Positions 1 through 7,947 of a stretch of DNA of 58,155 nucleotides are shown in pieces. Where the stretch lies: the NCBI GenBank assembly GCA_020724265.1, contig DYHH01000025.1:1-58155 (forward strand), in the 5' to 3' direction. Numbering within the stretch: position 1 is the first letter of the stretch; each line of letters starts with the position of its first letter. This stretch comes from Melioribacter roseus. Lineage in GTDB: Bacteria > Bacteroidota > Ignavibacteria > Ignavibacteriales > Melioribacteraceae. Below the pieces are notes generated by a model. The model did no database searches. It was not told the origin of the DNA and saw only the letters and a program-made list of their open reading frames with translations. Both the position numbers and the translations under genes were made by a program.

Positions 1-861
1 AACAACGGCAAGGGTTACTGCGGAGGATGGTTCAATTATAATTTTCATTCTTTCCCAAACTAATCGCATCGCTTCAATAATTTTTTCGTCATCAACAGTG
101 ATTATTTCGTCTACATATTGACCAATAATCTTAAATGTTATTTCGCCGAGAGAAGTCAGTAATCCATCACAAATAGTTTTTGGATTTTCGGAAGGATAAA
201 TTATTCCGTCGCGTAAAGATCGAAAAGCATCATCGGCGCCTTCCGGTTCACAACCTATAACTCTTGAATGGGGAGACAAATAATTTGTTGAAAGGGATGT
301 CCCGCTTAATAAACCGCCACCGCCAACTGGAGTCAGAATATAGTCAAGTTTATCGGAATCGTTAATTAATTCATAAGCTGCGGTTGCTTGTCCGGTTATG
401 ATCGAGTAATTATTAAACGGGTGAACTAAGTACGCTCCGGTTTCGTCAATTATTTTTTGTGCTGTTTCTTCGCGTGATTCAAGTGTGGGTTCACAAAAAG
501 TAATTTTTGCTCCATACGATTGTACGGCTTTCTTTTTAATTTCCGGAGCGGTTTTGGGCATAACTATGTATGCTGTTGTGTTGTTCATTTTAGCTGCTAA
601 CGCTAAAGCTGCCGCATGATTACCGGAAGAATGTGTAACAACTCCTTTTTGTAATTCTTCTTTTAAAAGAGAAGCGATTGTATTATAAGCACCCCTAAAC
701 TTAAATGCCCCGACCTTCTGAAAATTTTCGCACTTGAAGAAAACTTTACATCCGCATATTTCATTAATTAATTTGCTCGTTAAAATCGGAGTATAGTTTG
801 CCGCGACACTGATTCTTTTTGCGGCTTCTTTAATATCTTCTAATGTTGGAATAGTATTCAT
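1..861 (-). CDS. PLP-dependent threonine dehydratase / serine racemase family protein (3' end outside window)
   Basis: The reading frame starts at an ATG on the minus strand (859-861) and runs open to the left edge, giving 287 codons without a stop. The translation carries the fold-type II PLP signatures: the Schiff-base lysine in KVGAFKFRGA (K54), the SSGNHA substrate/phosphate loop, and the GGGGLLSG phosphate-binding loop. It breaks off near EPSSAVTLAV, a segment that lies late in this family of about 320-340 residues, so perhaps 30-50 residues are missing. The family includes catabolic threonine ammonia-lyase and serine/aspartate racemases, and I cannot choose between them without the C-terminus. 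The absence of a regulatory ACT domain also cannot be judged. The TetR gene ends 2 bases upstream, so the two probably share a transcript. Confidence 0.85.
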   Translation of the reverse strand, partial: MNTIPTLEDIKEAAKRISVAANYTPILTSKLINEICGCKVFFKCENFQKVGAFKFRGAYNTIASLLKEELQKGVVTHSSGNHAAALALAAKMNNTTAYIVMPKTAPEIKKKAVQSYGAKITFCEPTLESREETAQKIIDETGAYLVHPFNNYSIITGQATAAYELINDSDKLDYILTPVGGGGLLSGTSLSTNYLSPHSRVIGCEPEGADDAFRSLRDGIIYPSENPKTICDGLLTSLGEITFKIIGQYVDEIITVDDEKIIEAMRLVWERMKIIIEPSSAVTLAVV

Positions 862-863
862 AA

Positions 864-1466
864 TTATCGTTTAATACTTTCCCAGAAAAATTCAGTATGT
901 TCATTTGCTTGTTTGATTGCAGATTTTAAGTCAATGTTGTCTTCATCCAATAAAAATTTCATCCGGATAAAAAACAAAGGAGCAATAAATTCATTAGCAA
1001 AAATTTCGGGGCTGCCTTTTTTTATGAATTTATGATTTGTCATCTCTGTAAAAATCATTACCCAGACTTTTTGTGCATCTTCCAATAATGAATTAACCGA
1101 AATTTTTATTCCGTTGATCTCTGTACCGTTTTCTTTTAGAACAAGATTAAAAAAATGTATTTCTTCAATATCACCCCACTTCCTTAAAAGTTTCTCCGAA
1201 AAAGTTTGCATGAACTTTTGTGGTTTATTCAACATATTAATGAGTTCATCGTCGAGCAAATTAAGTCCGGCGGTTGATTGACCAAACTTCTCAAAAATTT
1301 CGGCAAGAATTGCTTTTTTTGAGCTGAAGTGATTATAAATAGCGCTTTCTCTTAATCCGACAGATGAAGATAAATCCCTAACAGATGTTCCGGAAAAGCC
1401 ATTCTTTGAAAACAATTGAAGTGATTGTGCGAGGATCAAATTCTTGGTTTTTTCGCCTTTTTTCAT
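864..1466 (-). CDS. TetR/AcrR family transcriptional regulator
   Basis: This is a 200-residue regulator with an N-terminal helix-turn-helix (GFSGTSVRDLSSSVGLRES followed by AIYNHFSSKKAIL) and a divergent helical ligand-binding domain, the TetR/AcrR pattern. The frame stays open upstream to a GTG at 1491-1493. I prefer the ATG at 1464-1466 (MKKGEKTKN) because family members begin just before the first helix and because the GTG lies inside a near-palindrome that looks like the operator. The gene is followed after 2 bases by the PLP-dependent dehydratase/racemase, so it probably regulates itself and that enzyme. The ligand is unknown. Confidence 0.85.
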   Translation of the reverse strand: MKKGEKTKNLILAQSLQLFSKNGFSGTSVRDLSSSVGLRESAIYNHFSSKKAILAEIFEKFGQSTAGLNLLDDELINMLNKPQKFMQTFSEKLLRKWGDIEEIHFFNLVLKENGTEINGIKISVNSLLEDAQKVWVMIFTEMTNHKFIKKGSPEIFANEFIAPLFFIRMKFLLDEDNIDLKSAIKQANEHTEFFWESIKR

Positions 1467-1486
1467 GGGTTGACCCCAATTATTTG

Positions 1487-1500
1487 TGAACACTCGTTAA
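1487..1500. promoter_or_regulatory. Candidate TetR operator
   Basis: TGAACACTCGTTAA is a near-palindrome (TGAAC, four bases, GTTAA) with one mismatch from a perfect TGAAC-N4-GTTCA dyad. It lies 21 bases upstream of the preferred TetR start, where an autoregulatory operator would be expected. The assignment rests on position and symmetry only. Confidence 0.4.
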
Positions 1501-1529
1501 GTTAATCTTTTTTTTAGAGGGAATCAACA

Positions 1530-1613
1530 ATGGCATTTATTCGGACATCAGACCGGGAAACATTAGCTGCAGCTCCCCAGCCAGCCGTGGTTAACCCGGT
1601 CAATCAGTCCTAA
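1530..1613 (+). CDS. Possible 27-residue small protein or structured GC-rich element
   Basis: An AGAGGG ribosome-binding site (1516-1521) precedes an ATG that opens a 27-residue frame beginning MAFIRTSDRETLAAAP and ending in TAA. The stretch is visibly more GC-rich than its surroundings and is divergent from the TetR gene, so it could be a TetR-controlled small gene. The same DNA contains a perfect 7-base inverted repeat (GACCGGG at 1551-1557, CCCGGTC at 1595-1601) and the palindrome AGCTGCAGCT, so it could instead be a structured RNA or repeat. I recognise no homologue. Confidence 0.3.
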   Translation: MAFIRTSDRETLAAAPQPAVVNPVNQS

Positions 1614-1710
1614 AATTTCATAACAAATTGCTGGATTTAAAAGTTCATCATACTTCTATGCATTAATATCAGTTGAATAATAAACGGTTATGATGTAATT
1701 TCCTTTTACA

Positions 1711-2691
1711 ATGACTACCTCATTTAAAATATTACCCGTCCTTTTGATTACCGTTAAAATATTTTCTCAAAGTATTAATTGTGATTACTGTAATCAGTCT
1801 ATCGAGCGATCATATATCTCATTCGAAGGGAAAAACTATCACAATGAATGCTATGAAAATCATATTCGAATTAAATGTAATTATTGCGGTCTCGCTATTG
1901 ACGGTAAGTTTATCATCGGTGATAACAATAAGTATCATCAAAAATGTTTTGCCGATCATGTTCAGTTACGATGTGATTTATGCAACGGATTAATAGATGG
2001 TCGATATATTTCCGATTATTGGGGGAATAAATATCATTCTTATCATTTACAAAAGGACGCACAATGTGATTACTGCGGTAGATTTATATCCGCACATTTA
2101 ACAAAAGGGGGAGCAAAATATAACGACGGAAGAGTGATTTGCAAATTATGCGAATCGACTTCTATTACAAGTATTAATAGAGCAGAAGAGGTGTTCGGTA
2201 ACGTTAGAGAATCTTTAAATAATATTGGAGTAATAATTAACTTCGATAAGATCGAGTTAAAGTTGGTCGATAAAAACGAACTGGAGCAAATTACTTCTAA
2301 AAAAGAAAAAAGCGGAGATACAAGAGGATTTGCACAGCACACCTATTTTGAATCAAATGGAAAAATTACATCGCGTCGGTTTACGGTTTATCTTTTATCC
2401 GGAATGCCCCAAAAAGATTTTGAAGCCGCTGCAGCTCATGAGTTAATGCATGTTTGGCAGTACTTAAATTGTTCTGATAAGTTAGACTTACTTATATCGG
2501 AGGGAAGCGCTGAATATACAGCATTTACTCATATGAGTAAGTATCAGGATCAATACTCAAAATATATTTTGTATAATATTGAAAACAATACAGATGTTGT
2601 TTACGGTGAAGGATTTAGAAGGATTAAAAAATTCATGGATCAAAACTCGTTTGATGAAATGCTGAGAATGTTACAAAGAAGTAATAGGTAA
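1711..2691 (+). CDS. Exported LIM-zinc-finger / DA1-type metallopeptidase
   Basis: A 326-residue protein with a hydrophobic N-terminal export signal (residues 1 to about 20, ending FSQ). Four consecutive CxxC zinc-finger modules of LIM type follow: C24/C27/H44/C47, C56/C59/H76/C79, C88/C91/H109/H112 and C119/C122/C144/C147. The C-terminal half has a zincin site HELMH (H243, E244, H247) with a probable third ligand E264 in ISEGS. LIM fingers followed by an HExxH peptidase is the architecture of the plant growth regulator DA1, and bacterial relatives annotated as DA1-like are known. The signal sequence implies action in the periplasm or outside the cell. There is no good Shine-Dalgarno before the ATG, as is common in this phylum. 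Substrate and role are unknown. The gene is not obviously in an operon. Confidence 0.8.
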   Translation: MTTSFKILPVLLITVKIFSQSINCDYCNQSIERSYISFEGKNYHNECYENHIRIKCNYCGLAIDGKFIIGDNNKYHQKCFADHVQLRCDLCNGLIDGRYISDYWGNKYHSYHLQKDAQCDYCGRFISAHLTKGGAKYNDGRVICKLCESTSITSINRAEEVFGNVRESLNNIGVIINFDKIELKLVDKNELEQITSKKEKSGDTRGFAQHTYFESNGKITSRRFTVYLLSGMPQKDFEAAAAHELMHVWQYLNCSDKLDLLISEGSAEYTAFTHMSKYQDQYSKYILYNIENNTDVVYGEGFRRIKKFMDQNSFDEMLRMLQRSNR

Positions 2692-2730
2692 AAACCATCG
2701 AAAAATAATTTTTTAGTGCCTGGTTTATTT

Positions 2731-2758
2731 GTAGAGACGGTAAATATGCCGTCTCTAC
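2731..2758. repeat. 10-bp perfect hairpin (GTAGAGACGG family)
   Basis: GTAGAGACGG (2731-2740) pairs perfectly with CCGTCTCTAC (2749-2758) across an 8-base loop. It sits between the convergent LIM-peptidase and lipoprotein genes, so it may act as a bidirectional terminator. It resembles the short dispersed hairpins at 25.2 kb. Confidence 0.6.
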
Positions 2759-2778
2759 AAAAATTTATTGAATAATAT

Positions 2779-3498
2779 TTATCTTGTTTTTGAAATATCT
2801 TCTCTCAAGACTTCGGCGATCAAAGCACCGGCACCGGCAGCAGCATCGTAAACACTATTCTGAATTTCCTCTTCAGATAAAGTTGCTAATTGAGCAGCAC
2901 CAATAACACTAGCTACGGTATTGGTTGTTCTATCAAAACTACCTGTTGATTTTCTTATCGGGACAATATTTGTGCCTTCATATTCCCAAACTATTTTAGC
3001 GGTTTTCCTGTCAATTATACGTGAGGTTGCCTCTACAAGAATACTTACACCTAAATCGGAAGAGCCGAGTTTACATTTAGTCAATACGGTTTCTACAATA
3101 AACATCGGTGCTTCGTCTTGTGATTCAACACTTTTGATATCGTAAAAGCGGGTGAGAGTTCTTTCAATTCCTTCCGAGACATAATAAGCCATCTGTGCAG
3201 GATCTACCGAGTTTACAAGTTTTTCTGCAGTTTCCGAGGATACAACTGCCGATACAACCGAACCGACTGCTTCTGCTACATCTAAAGCCGCACTAAATCC
3301 ACCGGATTGAAAAAGACTTTTTTTAGTTCCGAGCGGAGTGGTAAAATCAACTTGAACTTGCTGGGCACCGCCAGCAACTCCATCCTCAAAATGAAATGTT
3401 TTTGATTGTAAATCATAGTTAGCAAGCTCATTTGTATGACCACAACCGGTAAATAGAAAGATTAAAACGGAAGCAAATGGAATTATTATTTTTTTCAA
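2779..3498 (-). CDS. Lipoprotein of unknown function (TTG start)
   Basis: The protein has 239 residues if it starts at TTG (3496-3498). The frame continues upstream to 3558, but the TTG has a strong GGGAGG ribosome-binding site (3504-3509) six bases away and immediately yields a classical lipoprotein signal: basic KK, hydrophobic core, then the lipobox FTGC. After the lipidated cysteine the protein has an alanine- and valine-rich helical stretch (AALDVAEAVGSVVSAVVSS), a mixed alpha/beta segment, and a tail that mentions no catalytic motif. The layout is reminiscent of periplasm-facing lipoproteins that assemble complexes, but I do not recognise a family. It is a single gene between convergent and co-directional neighbours. 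Confidence 0.75.
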   Translation of the reverse strand: MKKIIIPFASVLIFLFTGCGHTNELANYDLQSKTFHFEDGVAGGAQQVQVDFTTPLGTKKSLFQSGGFSAALDVAEAVGSVVSAVVSSETAEKLVNSVDPAQMAYYVSEGIERTLTRFYDIKSVESQDEAPMFIVETVLTKCKLGSSDLGVSILVEATSRIIDRKTAKIVWEYEGTNIVPIRKSTGSFDRTTNTVASVIGAAQLATLSEEEIQNSVYDAAAGAGALIAEVLREDISKTR

Positions 3499-3503
3499 AG
3501 CAA

Positions 3504-3509
3504 CCTCCC
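3504..3509 (-). promoter_or_regulatory. Shine-Dalgarno that fixes a TTG start
   Basis: GGGAGG on the minus strand lies five bases before the TTG at 3496-3498 and decides the start of the lipoprotein gene in favour of TTG over the more distal in-frame codon at 3558. Confidence 0.65.
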
Positions 3510-3662
3510 AACTATTTTTAAAAGGCAAAAATACAATTTGTTTTTTCACTCCGGACAATATGTCTTATTTGTTAACGTTTTACAATCGCATGTTCATGCT
3601 ATGCTGGAATACTTGCTGAAAAATAAGAAAATATAGGAATAAATTTTCCTGAAATTCTCAGG

Positions 3663-5264
3663 TTACTTGACCAATAATAATTTTTTAGTCGTCGTGAAAT
3701 TACCATGAATTAATTTATATAAATACATTCCGCTTGATAAATTACCAGCATCAAAAATTACTTCATAATTACCTGGTTGAAGTTTTTGATTTACTAATAA
3801 TACAACTTCTCTTCCGAGGATATCATACACATTCAGCATTGTGTTTGACGCTTCACTTTTCATGTTTGACGGAATTGTAAATTTGATTGTAGTGCTTGGA
3901 TTAAATGGATTAGGATAATTTTGCTCGAGCGAAAATCCATATTCAATTTTATCATCAACAGAAGTAGTTTTTGTTAGATCTACTTTTACAATTTTAGAAT
4001 ATACGAAAGTTCCATCGTTATCTATTTGTTTTAATCTGTAGCTTGCTTGATCAGAATTCGGTAATTCGGAATCCGTAAATTCGTAATACTTCGGTGAGTT
4101 TGTTGTACCGTGTCCAAGTACAAATCCTAACTTATCCCACTCAGTTATCGACGAGGATCGTCGCTCTAGATCAAAGCCGTAATTATTCACTTCTGTTGCT
4201 GTTTCCCATTTTAACAACACTGTTTTGTCTTCGAGAAGTTCACCGGTGAAAGTTGTCAATTCAACGGGTAAAGGTACTTCGGGAAAAGTTGACGCAATTG
4301 CATTTGACATTTTAACCCAACCGGCTAAGTCATTACGTAATTTATATCTTTCTTGTTCAATATGAAGAAACTGCCCTGTGTTAACAGTAGCATTATCATC
4401 GCACGGATCACCGCTTCCGTTAATAAATCTTCCTTGCGTATTTGTTGTCGCGAGTAATCTATCCCATGTTGTATCGATATGAGCAATCTTAAAAGTAAGA
4501 GTTGTATCTTCTGCATATAGATTATCTTTTAAATCAGATAAATAATCAACCGGCGGAGTGTCGTTTTGAACTCCGTTGCTCATTATTACATATGGGTCAG
4601 ACGATAATTTTGAAAAGCCATGTAATTGAATGAATATCAAGTCAGAATTATTGTTAAGCATTCTTTCGGTTGTAATTTGGAAGGTCCCGTCTTCAGTATG
4701 AGCTTGATCGGACATTCTGTAATCTTCACTACTCCCGGTACATACGCTTGTAGTTCCATCACAAATTGAATAAGAACTGCTGCTGCATCTACTTGTTCCG
4801 CTTAAGAAAAATGCACGTGCACCGACTTCCCTAAAAACATAAAATCCTTGTTTACCTGTATTATAATCTTTCTTGGGGTGAGGACTTTGAATTACAAGCT
4901 GTGCTCTTTCAGGGTTTGGATTAAATATATACGTTCCCCAATAGTTAGAACCGTTTTGCTCCATTTGTAATATATAATAAGTAATATTCGGTGAAACGGA
5001 ATTATCTGTATATTCAATAACTCTATACTCTAAAGACGATGCAAGTGTATGTGCGGCGGAATAACTTTCCGCTAAAATACTGTCGATAATTTCTGACCAG
5101 TCGTTTTGTTCGTTCACATCCGGATGTTGATATTCGTTCCCCCCCACCGAATCTGGCATATTACTAATTATGCTGTCAATATAAGATTGTAAATTTCCGC
5201 TCAATTGTACTTGTGCGAAATTTGTTGCCACTGCCAAAAAGAATATTGATACAATTCTAATCAT
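3663..5264 (-). CDS. T9SS-secreted protein, N-formylglutamate-amidohydrolase-like N-terminal region
   Basis: A 533-residue protein with an N-terminal signal peptide (ends near NFAQ). A roughly 300-residue domain follows, then a beta-sandwich linker (PVELTTFTGELLEDKTVLLKW) of the kind found before sorting domains, and a C-terminal type IX secretion domain (YPNPFNPST motif, YDILGREV, LSSGMYLYKL, final KKLLLVK). The N-terminal domain has histidine-containing motifs SPHPKKDYNT, IQLHGF and LHIEQERYKLR that recall the metal ligands and substrate loop of N-formylglutamate amidohydrolases. It also has a cysteine-rich patch near residue 165. The hydrolase assignment is tentative, while the secretion assignment is firm. 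Confidence 0.7.
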   Translation of the reverse strand: MIRIVSIFFLAVATNFAQVQLSGNLQSYIDSIISNMPDSVGGNEYQHPDVNEQNDWSEIIDSILAESYSAAHTLASSLEYRVIEYTDNSVSPNITYYILQMEQNGSNYWGTYIFNPNPERAQLVIQSPHPKKDYNTGKQGFYVFREVGARAFFLSGTSRCSSSSYSICDGTTSVCTGSSEDYRMSDQAHTEDGTFQITTERMLNNNSDLIFIQLHGFSKLSSDPYVIMSNGVQNDTPPVDYLSDLKDNLYAEDTTLTFKIAHIDTTWDRLLATTNTQGRFINGSGDPCDDNATVNTGQFLHIEQERYKLRNDLAGWVKMSNAIASTFPEVPLPVELTTFTGELLEDKTVLLKWETATEVNNYGFDLERRSSSITEWDKLGFVLGHGTTNSPKYYEFTDSELPNSDQASYRLKQIDNDGTFVYSKIVKVDLTKTTSVDDKIEYGFSLEQNYPNPFNPSTTIKFTIPSNMKSEASNTMLNVYDILGREVVLLVNQKLQPGNYEVIFDAGNLSSGMYLYKLIHGNFTTTKKLLLVK

Positions 5265-5382
5265 TTTGATTTACCTATTTGTTCTAAAAATCAAACGGCA
5301 AATAAGACGTAATATACTATTAAAAGTTTTGGGAAATTAAATGTTTTTTCAAAAAGTTCTTTGTCCGCATTAATTCGGGAAG

Positions 5383-7038
5383 CTATTCGAGGCTAATTAT
5401 GTTGCTGATCTTATTGCTGCTTTCGTTATAACCATCGTTAATTTTGTTCATCGCATCTTTAAAAACGCCGAGTGAGCGCTGGCTTAACAGATCAATTTTT
5501 ATTAAACCGTAATCTTCAAGTGGATACATATCCGGCTGTGTAATTATTAATCCGAGTCCTTTATTCTTTGCAAACTCAAGCGCAAGATAATTTGTGATTG
5601 GCTCCTTTGTGATTACAATTCCCGACGGATGAATACTTAAATGACGAGGAAAGCGGGATAACTGTGATGCAATTTTTATAATTGTTCTCCACGGTTCATT
5701 ATTAAAATTTAGTGACTTTGCTTCGGGGAATTTTTCCGAAAGTTTATCCAGATTCTTTGCGCTCGTCCAAGGAATGAATTTACTGTATGTGGAAATTTCC
5801 GATTGAGAAATACCGAAGACTTTTGCAACTTCACGGAACGCAGACCGCGCACGGAACGTTACCATTGTGGAAATCATTGCAACGTGATTATAACCGTATT
5901 TATCAAAAACGTATTTTATGATATCATCGCGCTCTCTCCAAGAAAAATCAAGATCAACATCAGGCGGTGAAAATCTTCCTCGATTTAAGAATCGTTCAAA
6001 ATAAAAATTGTGCTTAATAGGATCGACTTCGGTAAAACCAAGGCAATAAGATACCAGGCTATTTGCTGCGGAACCTCTTCCGATGTGCAGCATACCCCGG
6101 CGCTTTGCTTCGCGTATAATATCCCAAACAATCAAAAAATAATCGCAGAACCCCATTTCATCAATTACCTCCAACTCATATTGAAGTCGCTTAACAGCTT
6201 GTTCTGTTATCGGTTTGAATCTTTCTTCCAAACCGCGAAAAGTAATTTTCCACAAAAAGGAAAAAGCAGTTTCACCCGGAGGGAGTGGAAAAATTGGAAA
6301 TTTATGTTTACCGAATTCCAAATCAACATTACAATTTTGTGCAATCCGTTCGGCATTCCACAGAGCTTCCGGTAATGCACGCCAATCTTGTTTTAGTTCA
6401 TCATTAGTCTTTAAGTAAAACTCTTCGTCAACTAATTCTTCTTCGGCAAGGTTATCAATTGTTGTATTAAGGTGTATTGCCGTGACGGTTTTATGCAGAA
6501 TAAAATCTTCTTTCTTTAAGAAATACGCCGGATGTGTTGCTACTATCTGTAATTTTTTAGCTTTTGCAAAATCGTATAGCTCGCGGGTTTTTCTTTTTTG
6601 TTTTTCGGTGATGACCAACTCAACAAACAAGTTCGAAAGTAATTCCGGGGCAAGTTCAATTTTTTTAAGTAACTCCAGCGATGATGTAATTATAAACAGG
6701 TTATCACTCGGCTCATTAAATAAATCAATTAAATGAAAATCATCTTTTAGTTTACGGGTCGTGATTATCTTACAAAGATGTGAATAGCCGGCATTATTTT
6801 TTGCAAGAAAAAGGGCAGATAAATTTTCGTCATGAGGATCATCAATCAAAGCACCGAGTATTGGTTTGATATTCTCATCCTGCGCAAGTTTTGCAAATTG
6901 AATGAGTCCGTACATTCCGTTTGTATCGGTTAATACGGCATAGCGGTTCCCGTCTTTCTTTGCAAAAGAAATAAGCTCTTCAATGGGAATTGTTCCTTGA
7001 AGCAATGAATAATTTGAATGTGTGTGAAGTGTTATCAT
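5383..7038 (-). CDS. DnaE2-type DNA polymerase III alpha subunit, N-terminal half of a split gene
   Basis: The 551 residues begin with a PHP domain (MITLHTHSNYSLLQG, TDTNGMYGL) and continue into the C-family polymerase palm: GRGSAANSLVSY, PDVDLDF with catalytic D362 and D364, and KIDLLSQRSLGVFKD with the third aspartate D516. The frame then ends abruptly after about 35 more residues with no fingers, beta-clamp-binding or OB domain. Those domains are encoded by the plus-strand gene at 9861-11555. Together the halves total about 1115 residues, close to the 1000-1080 of a full DnaE2/ImuC. No intein motif is present at the broken end. In DnaE2 systems this translesion polymerase works with a Y-family partner, and dinB is present between the halves. 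It may be inactive, or the halves may associate. Confidence 0.85.
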   Translation of the reverse strand: MITLHTHSNYSLLQGTIPIEELISFAKKDGNRYAVLTDTNGMYGLIQFAKLAQDENIKPILGALIDDPHDENLSALFLAKNNAGYSHLCKIITTRKLKDDFHLIDLFNEPSDNLFIITSSLELLKKIELAPELLSNLFVELVITEKQKRKTRELYDFAKAKKLQIVATHPAYFLKKEDFILHKTVTAIHLNTTIDNLAEEELVDEEFYLKTNDELKQDWRALPEALWNAERIAQNCNVDLEFGKHKFPIFPLPPGETAFSFLWKITFRGLEERFKPITEQAVKRLQYELEVIDEMGFCDYFLIVWDIIREAKRRGMLHIGRGSAANSLVSYCLGFTEVDPIKHNFYFERFLNRGRFSPPDVDLDFSWRERDDIIKYVFDKYGYNHVAMISTMVTFRARSAFREVAKVFGISQSEISTYSKFIPWTSAKNLDKLSEKFPEAKSLNFNNEPWRTIIKIASQLSRFPRHLSIHPSGIVITKEPITNYLALEFAKNKGLGLIITQPDMYPLEDYGLIKIDLLSQRSLGVFKDAMNKINDGYNESSNKISNIISLE

Positions 7039-7085
7039 TTTTACATTAATTAAAGAAAATAGACAAATACATTCCCTTGTTTTTG

Positions 7086-7106
7086 CACATATTTTTACAC
7101 ATATTT
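7086..7106. promoter_or_regulatory. Direct repeats upstream of the toxin-antitoxin operon
   Basis: CACATATTT occurs at 7086-7094 and again at 7098-7106, 12 bases apart and 31 bases before the preferred antitoxin start. Ribbon-helix-helix antitoxins usually bind short repeats at such a place to autoregulate, so this is a candidate operator. Confidence 0.35.
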
Positions 7107-7136
7107 ATTCATACAAAAATGACAATGGAATTACTT

Positions 7137-7385
7137 ATGCCGTCAATTAAAACCAAAAAAGAACGACTTAGCCTTTTTGTTGATCGTGATTTGTCCGAAA
7201 GAGTAGAGAAAATCTCCAAACTGACAAATCAAACAATAAGCGAATTAACGCGCAAAGCTCTGCAAGTATATATCGAGCAGATTGAAAAAGAAAAAACCGA
7301 ACAGGAATTAACGGACGGTTACAAAGCCAATTACGATTATTATTCTAAATCTCAAGAAGAGTGGAATTATGCAGATAAAGAGTAA
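7137..7385 (+). CDS. Ribbon-helix-helix antitoxin (MazE/CopG type)
   Basis: From the ATG at 7137 (MPSIKTKKERLSLFVDRD) this encodes 82 residues. The N-terminal part is a ribbon-helix-helix DNA-binding domain (beta strand LSLFVDRDL, helices ERVEKISKLT and SELTRKALQVYIE). The acidic, aromatic tail (YYSKSQEEWNYADKE) is the type that MazE antitoxins insert into their toxin. In-frame ATGs at 7119 and 7125 and a TTG at 7077 are possible, but 7137 has a GGA ribosome-binding site and the conserved family N-terminus. It overlaps the toxin gene by 17 bases, which is typical of a co-translated pair. Confidence 0.85.
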   Translation: MPSIKTKKERLSLFVDRDLSERVEKISKLTNQTISELTRKALQVYIEQIEKEKTEQELTDGYKANYDYYSKSQEEWNYADKE

Positions 7386-7749
7386 GACCGGCATTGTTAC
7401 CCCACTTCTTCGCGGAGATGTTTATTTAGTTAATCTTGACCCAATCGTTGGCAAAGAAATTGGCAAAGCAAGACCGGCAGTAATTATTCAGAACGATATC
7501 GGGAATAAATTCAGTCCGGTTACAATAATTGCTCCGATCTCAAGCATTAAAGAAATAACCAAACCGCTTCCGATTATGATTCGTCTTCAAAAAGGTGAAG
7601 GCGGATTAAAAGAAGAAAGTTTTGTTGATTGCGGACAAATTCGCACAATCGATAAAAAACAAAGACTAATTACAAAATTCGGAAGTTTAGATAAAGAAAA
7701 AATGCTTGATGTTGATAAAGCGATTAAAATTTCTCTAGCGCTTCGCTAA
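7369..7749 (+). CDS. MazF/PemK-type endoribonuclease toxin
   Basis: A 126-residue protein with the MazF/PemK core: RGDVYLVNLDPIVGKEIGKARPAVIIQND, then the VTIIAPISS strand and the FVDCGQIRTIDKK region. Members cleave mRNA at short sequences and are neutralised by the upstream antitoxin. The N-terminal residues MQIKSKTGIVTPLL extend slightly beyond the usual start. The gene overlaps the antitoxin and is followed by a hairpin terminator. The pair sits between the two halves of the split polymerase gene. Confidence 0.9.
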   Translation: MQIKSKTGIVTPLLRGDVYLVNLDPIVGKEIGKARPAVIIQNDIGNKFSPVTIIAPISSIKEITKPLPIMIRLQKGEGGLKEESFVDCGQIRTIDKKQRLITKFGSLDKEKMLDVDKAIKISLALR

Positions 7750-7787
7750 TTCCTTTTTCGTTGTTTGTTTATCAAAGAACTATGTAA

Positions 7788-7820
7788 CCGCAGACTTTAC
7801 CTCTGCGGATTTTTGTTTTA
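7788..7820 (+). terminator. Rho-independent terminator of the toxin-antitoxin operon
   Basis: CCGCAGA (7788-7794) pairs perfectly with TCTGCGG (7802-7808) over a 7-base loop and is followed by a T-rich run, 38 bases after the toxin stop codon. Confidence 0.75.
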
Positions 7821-7844
7821 ATAGTTTTTATATCAATCAGGGGC

Positions 7845-7928
7845 GACCAAAAAGTAATGTTTTATTTTTATTGGCCACGAATTACGCTAATACTCGCGGA
7901 TATTTTTTTGAATAATTACTTTTTGGTC
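7845..7928. repeat. 84-bp element with 14-bp terminal inverted repeats
   Basis: GACCAAAAAGTAAT at 7845-7858 is repeated in perfect inverse as ATTACTTTTTGGTC at 7915-7928. Beyond the outer ends the similarity continues with transitions only. The interior contains GGCCACGAATTACGC, a phrase that resembles widely dispersed intergenic repeats. The structure is that of a small MITE-like element or a long-stem RNA between toxin and dinB. Confidence 0.5.
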
Positions 7929-7947
7929 ACTCCTGCTACATAAGTAT

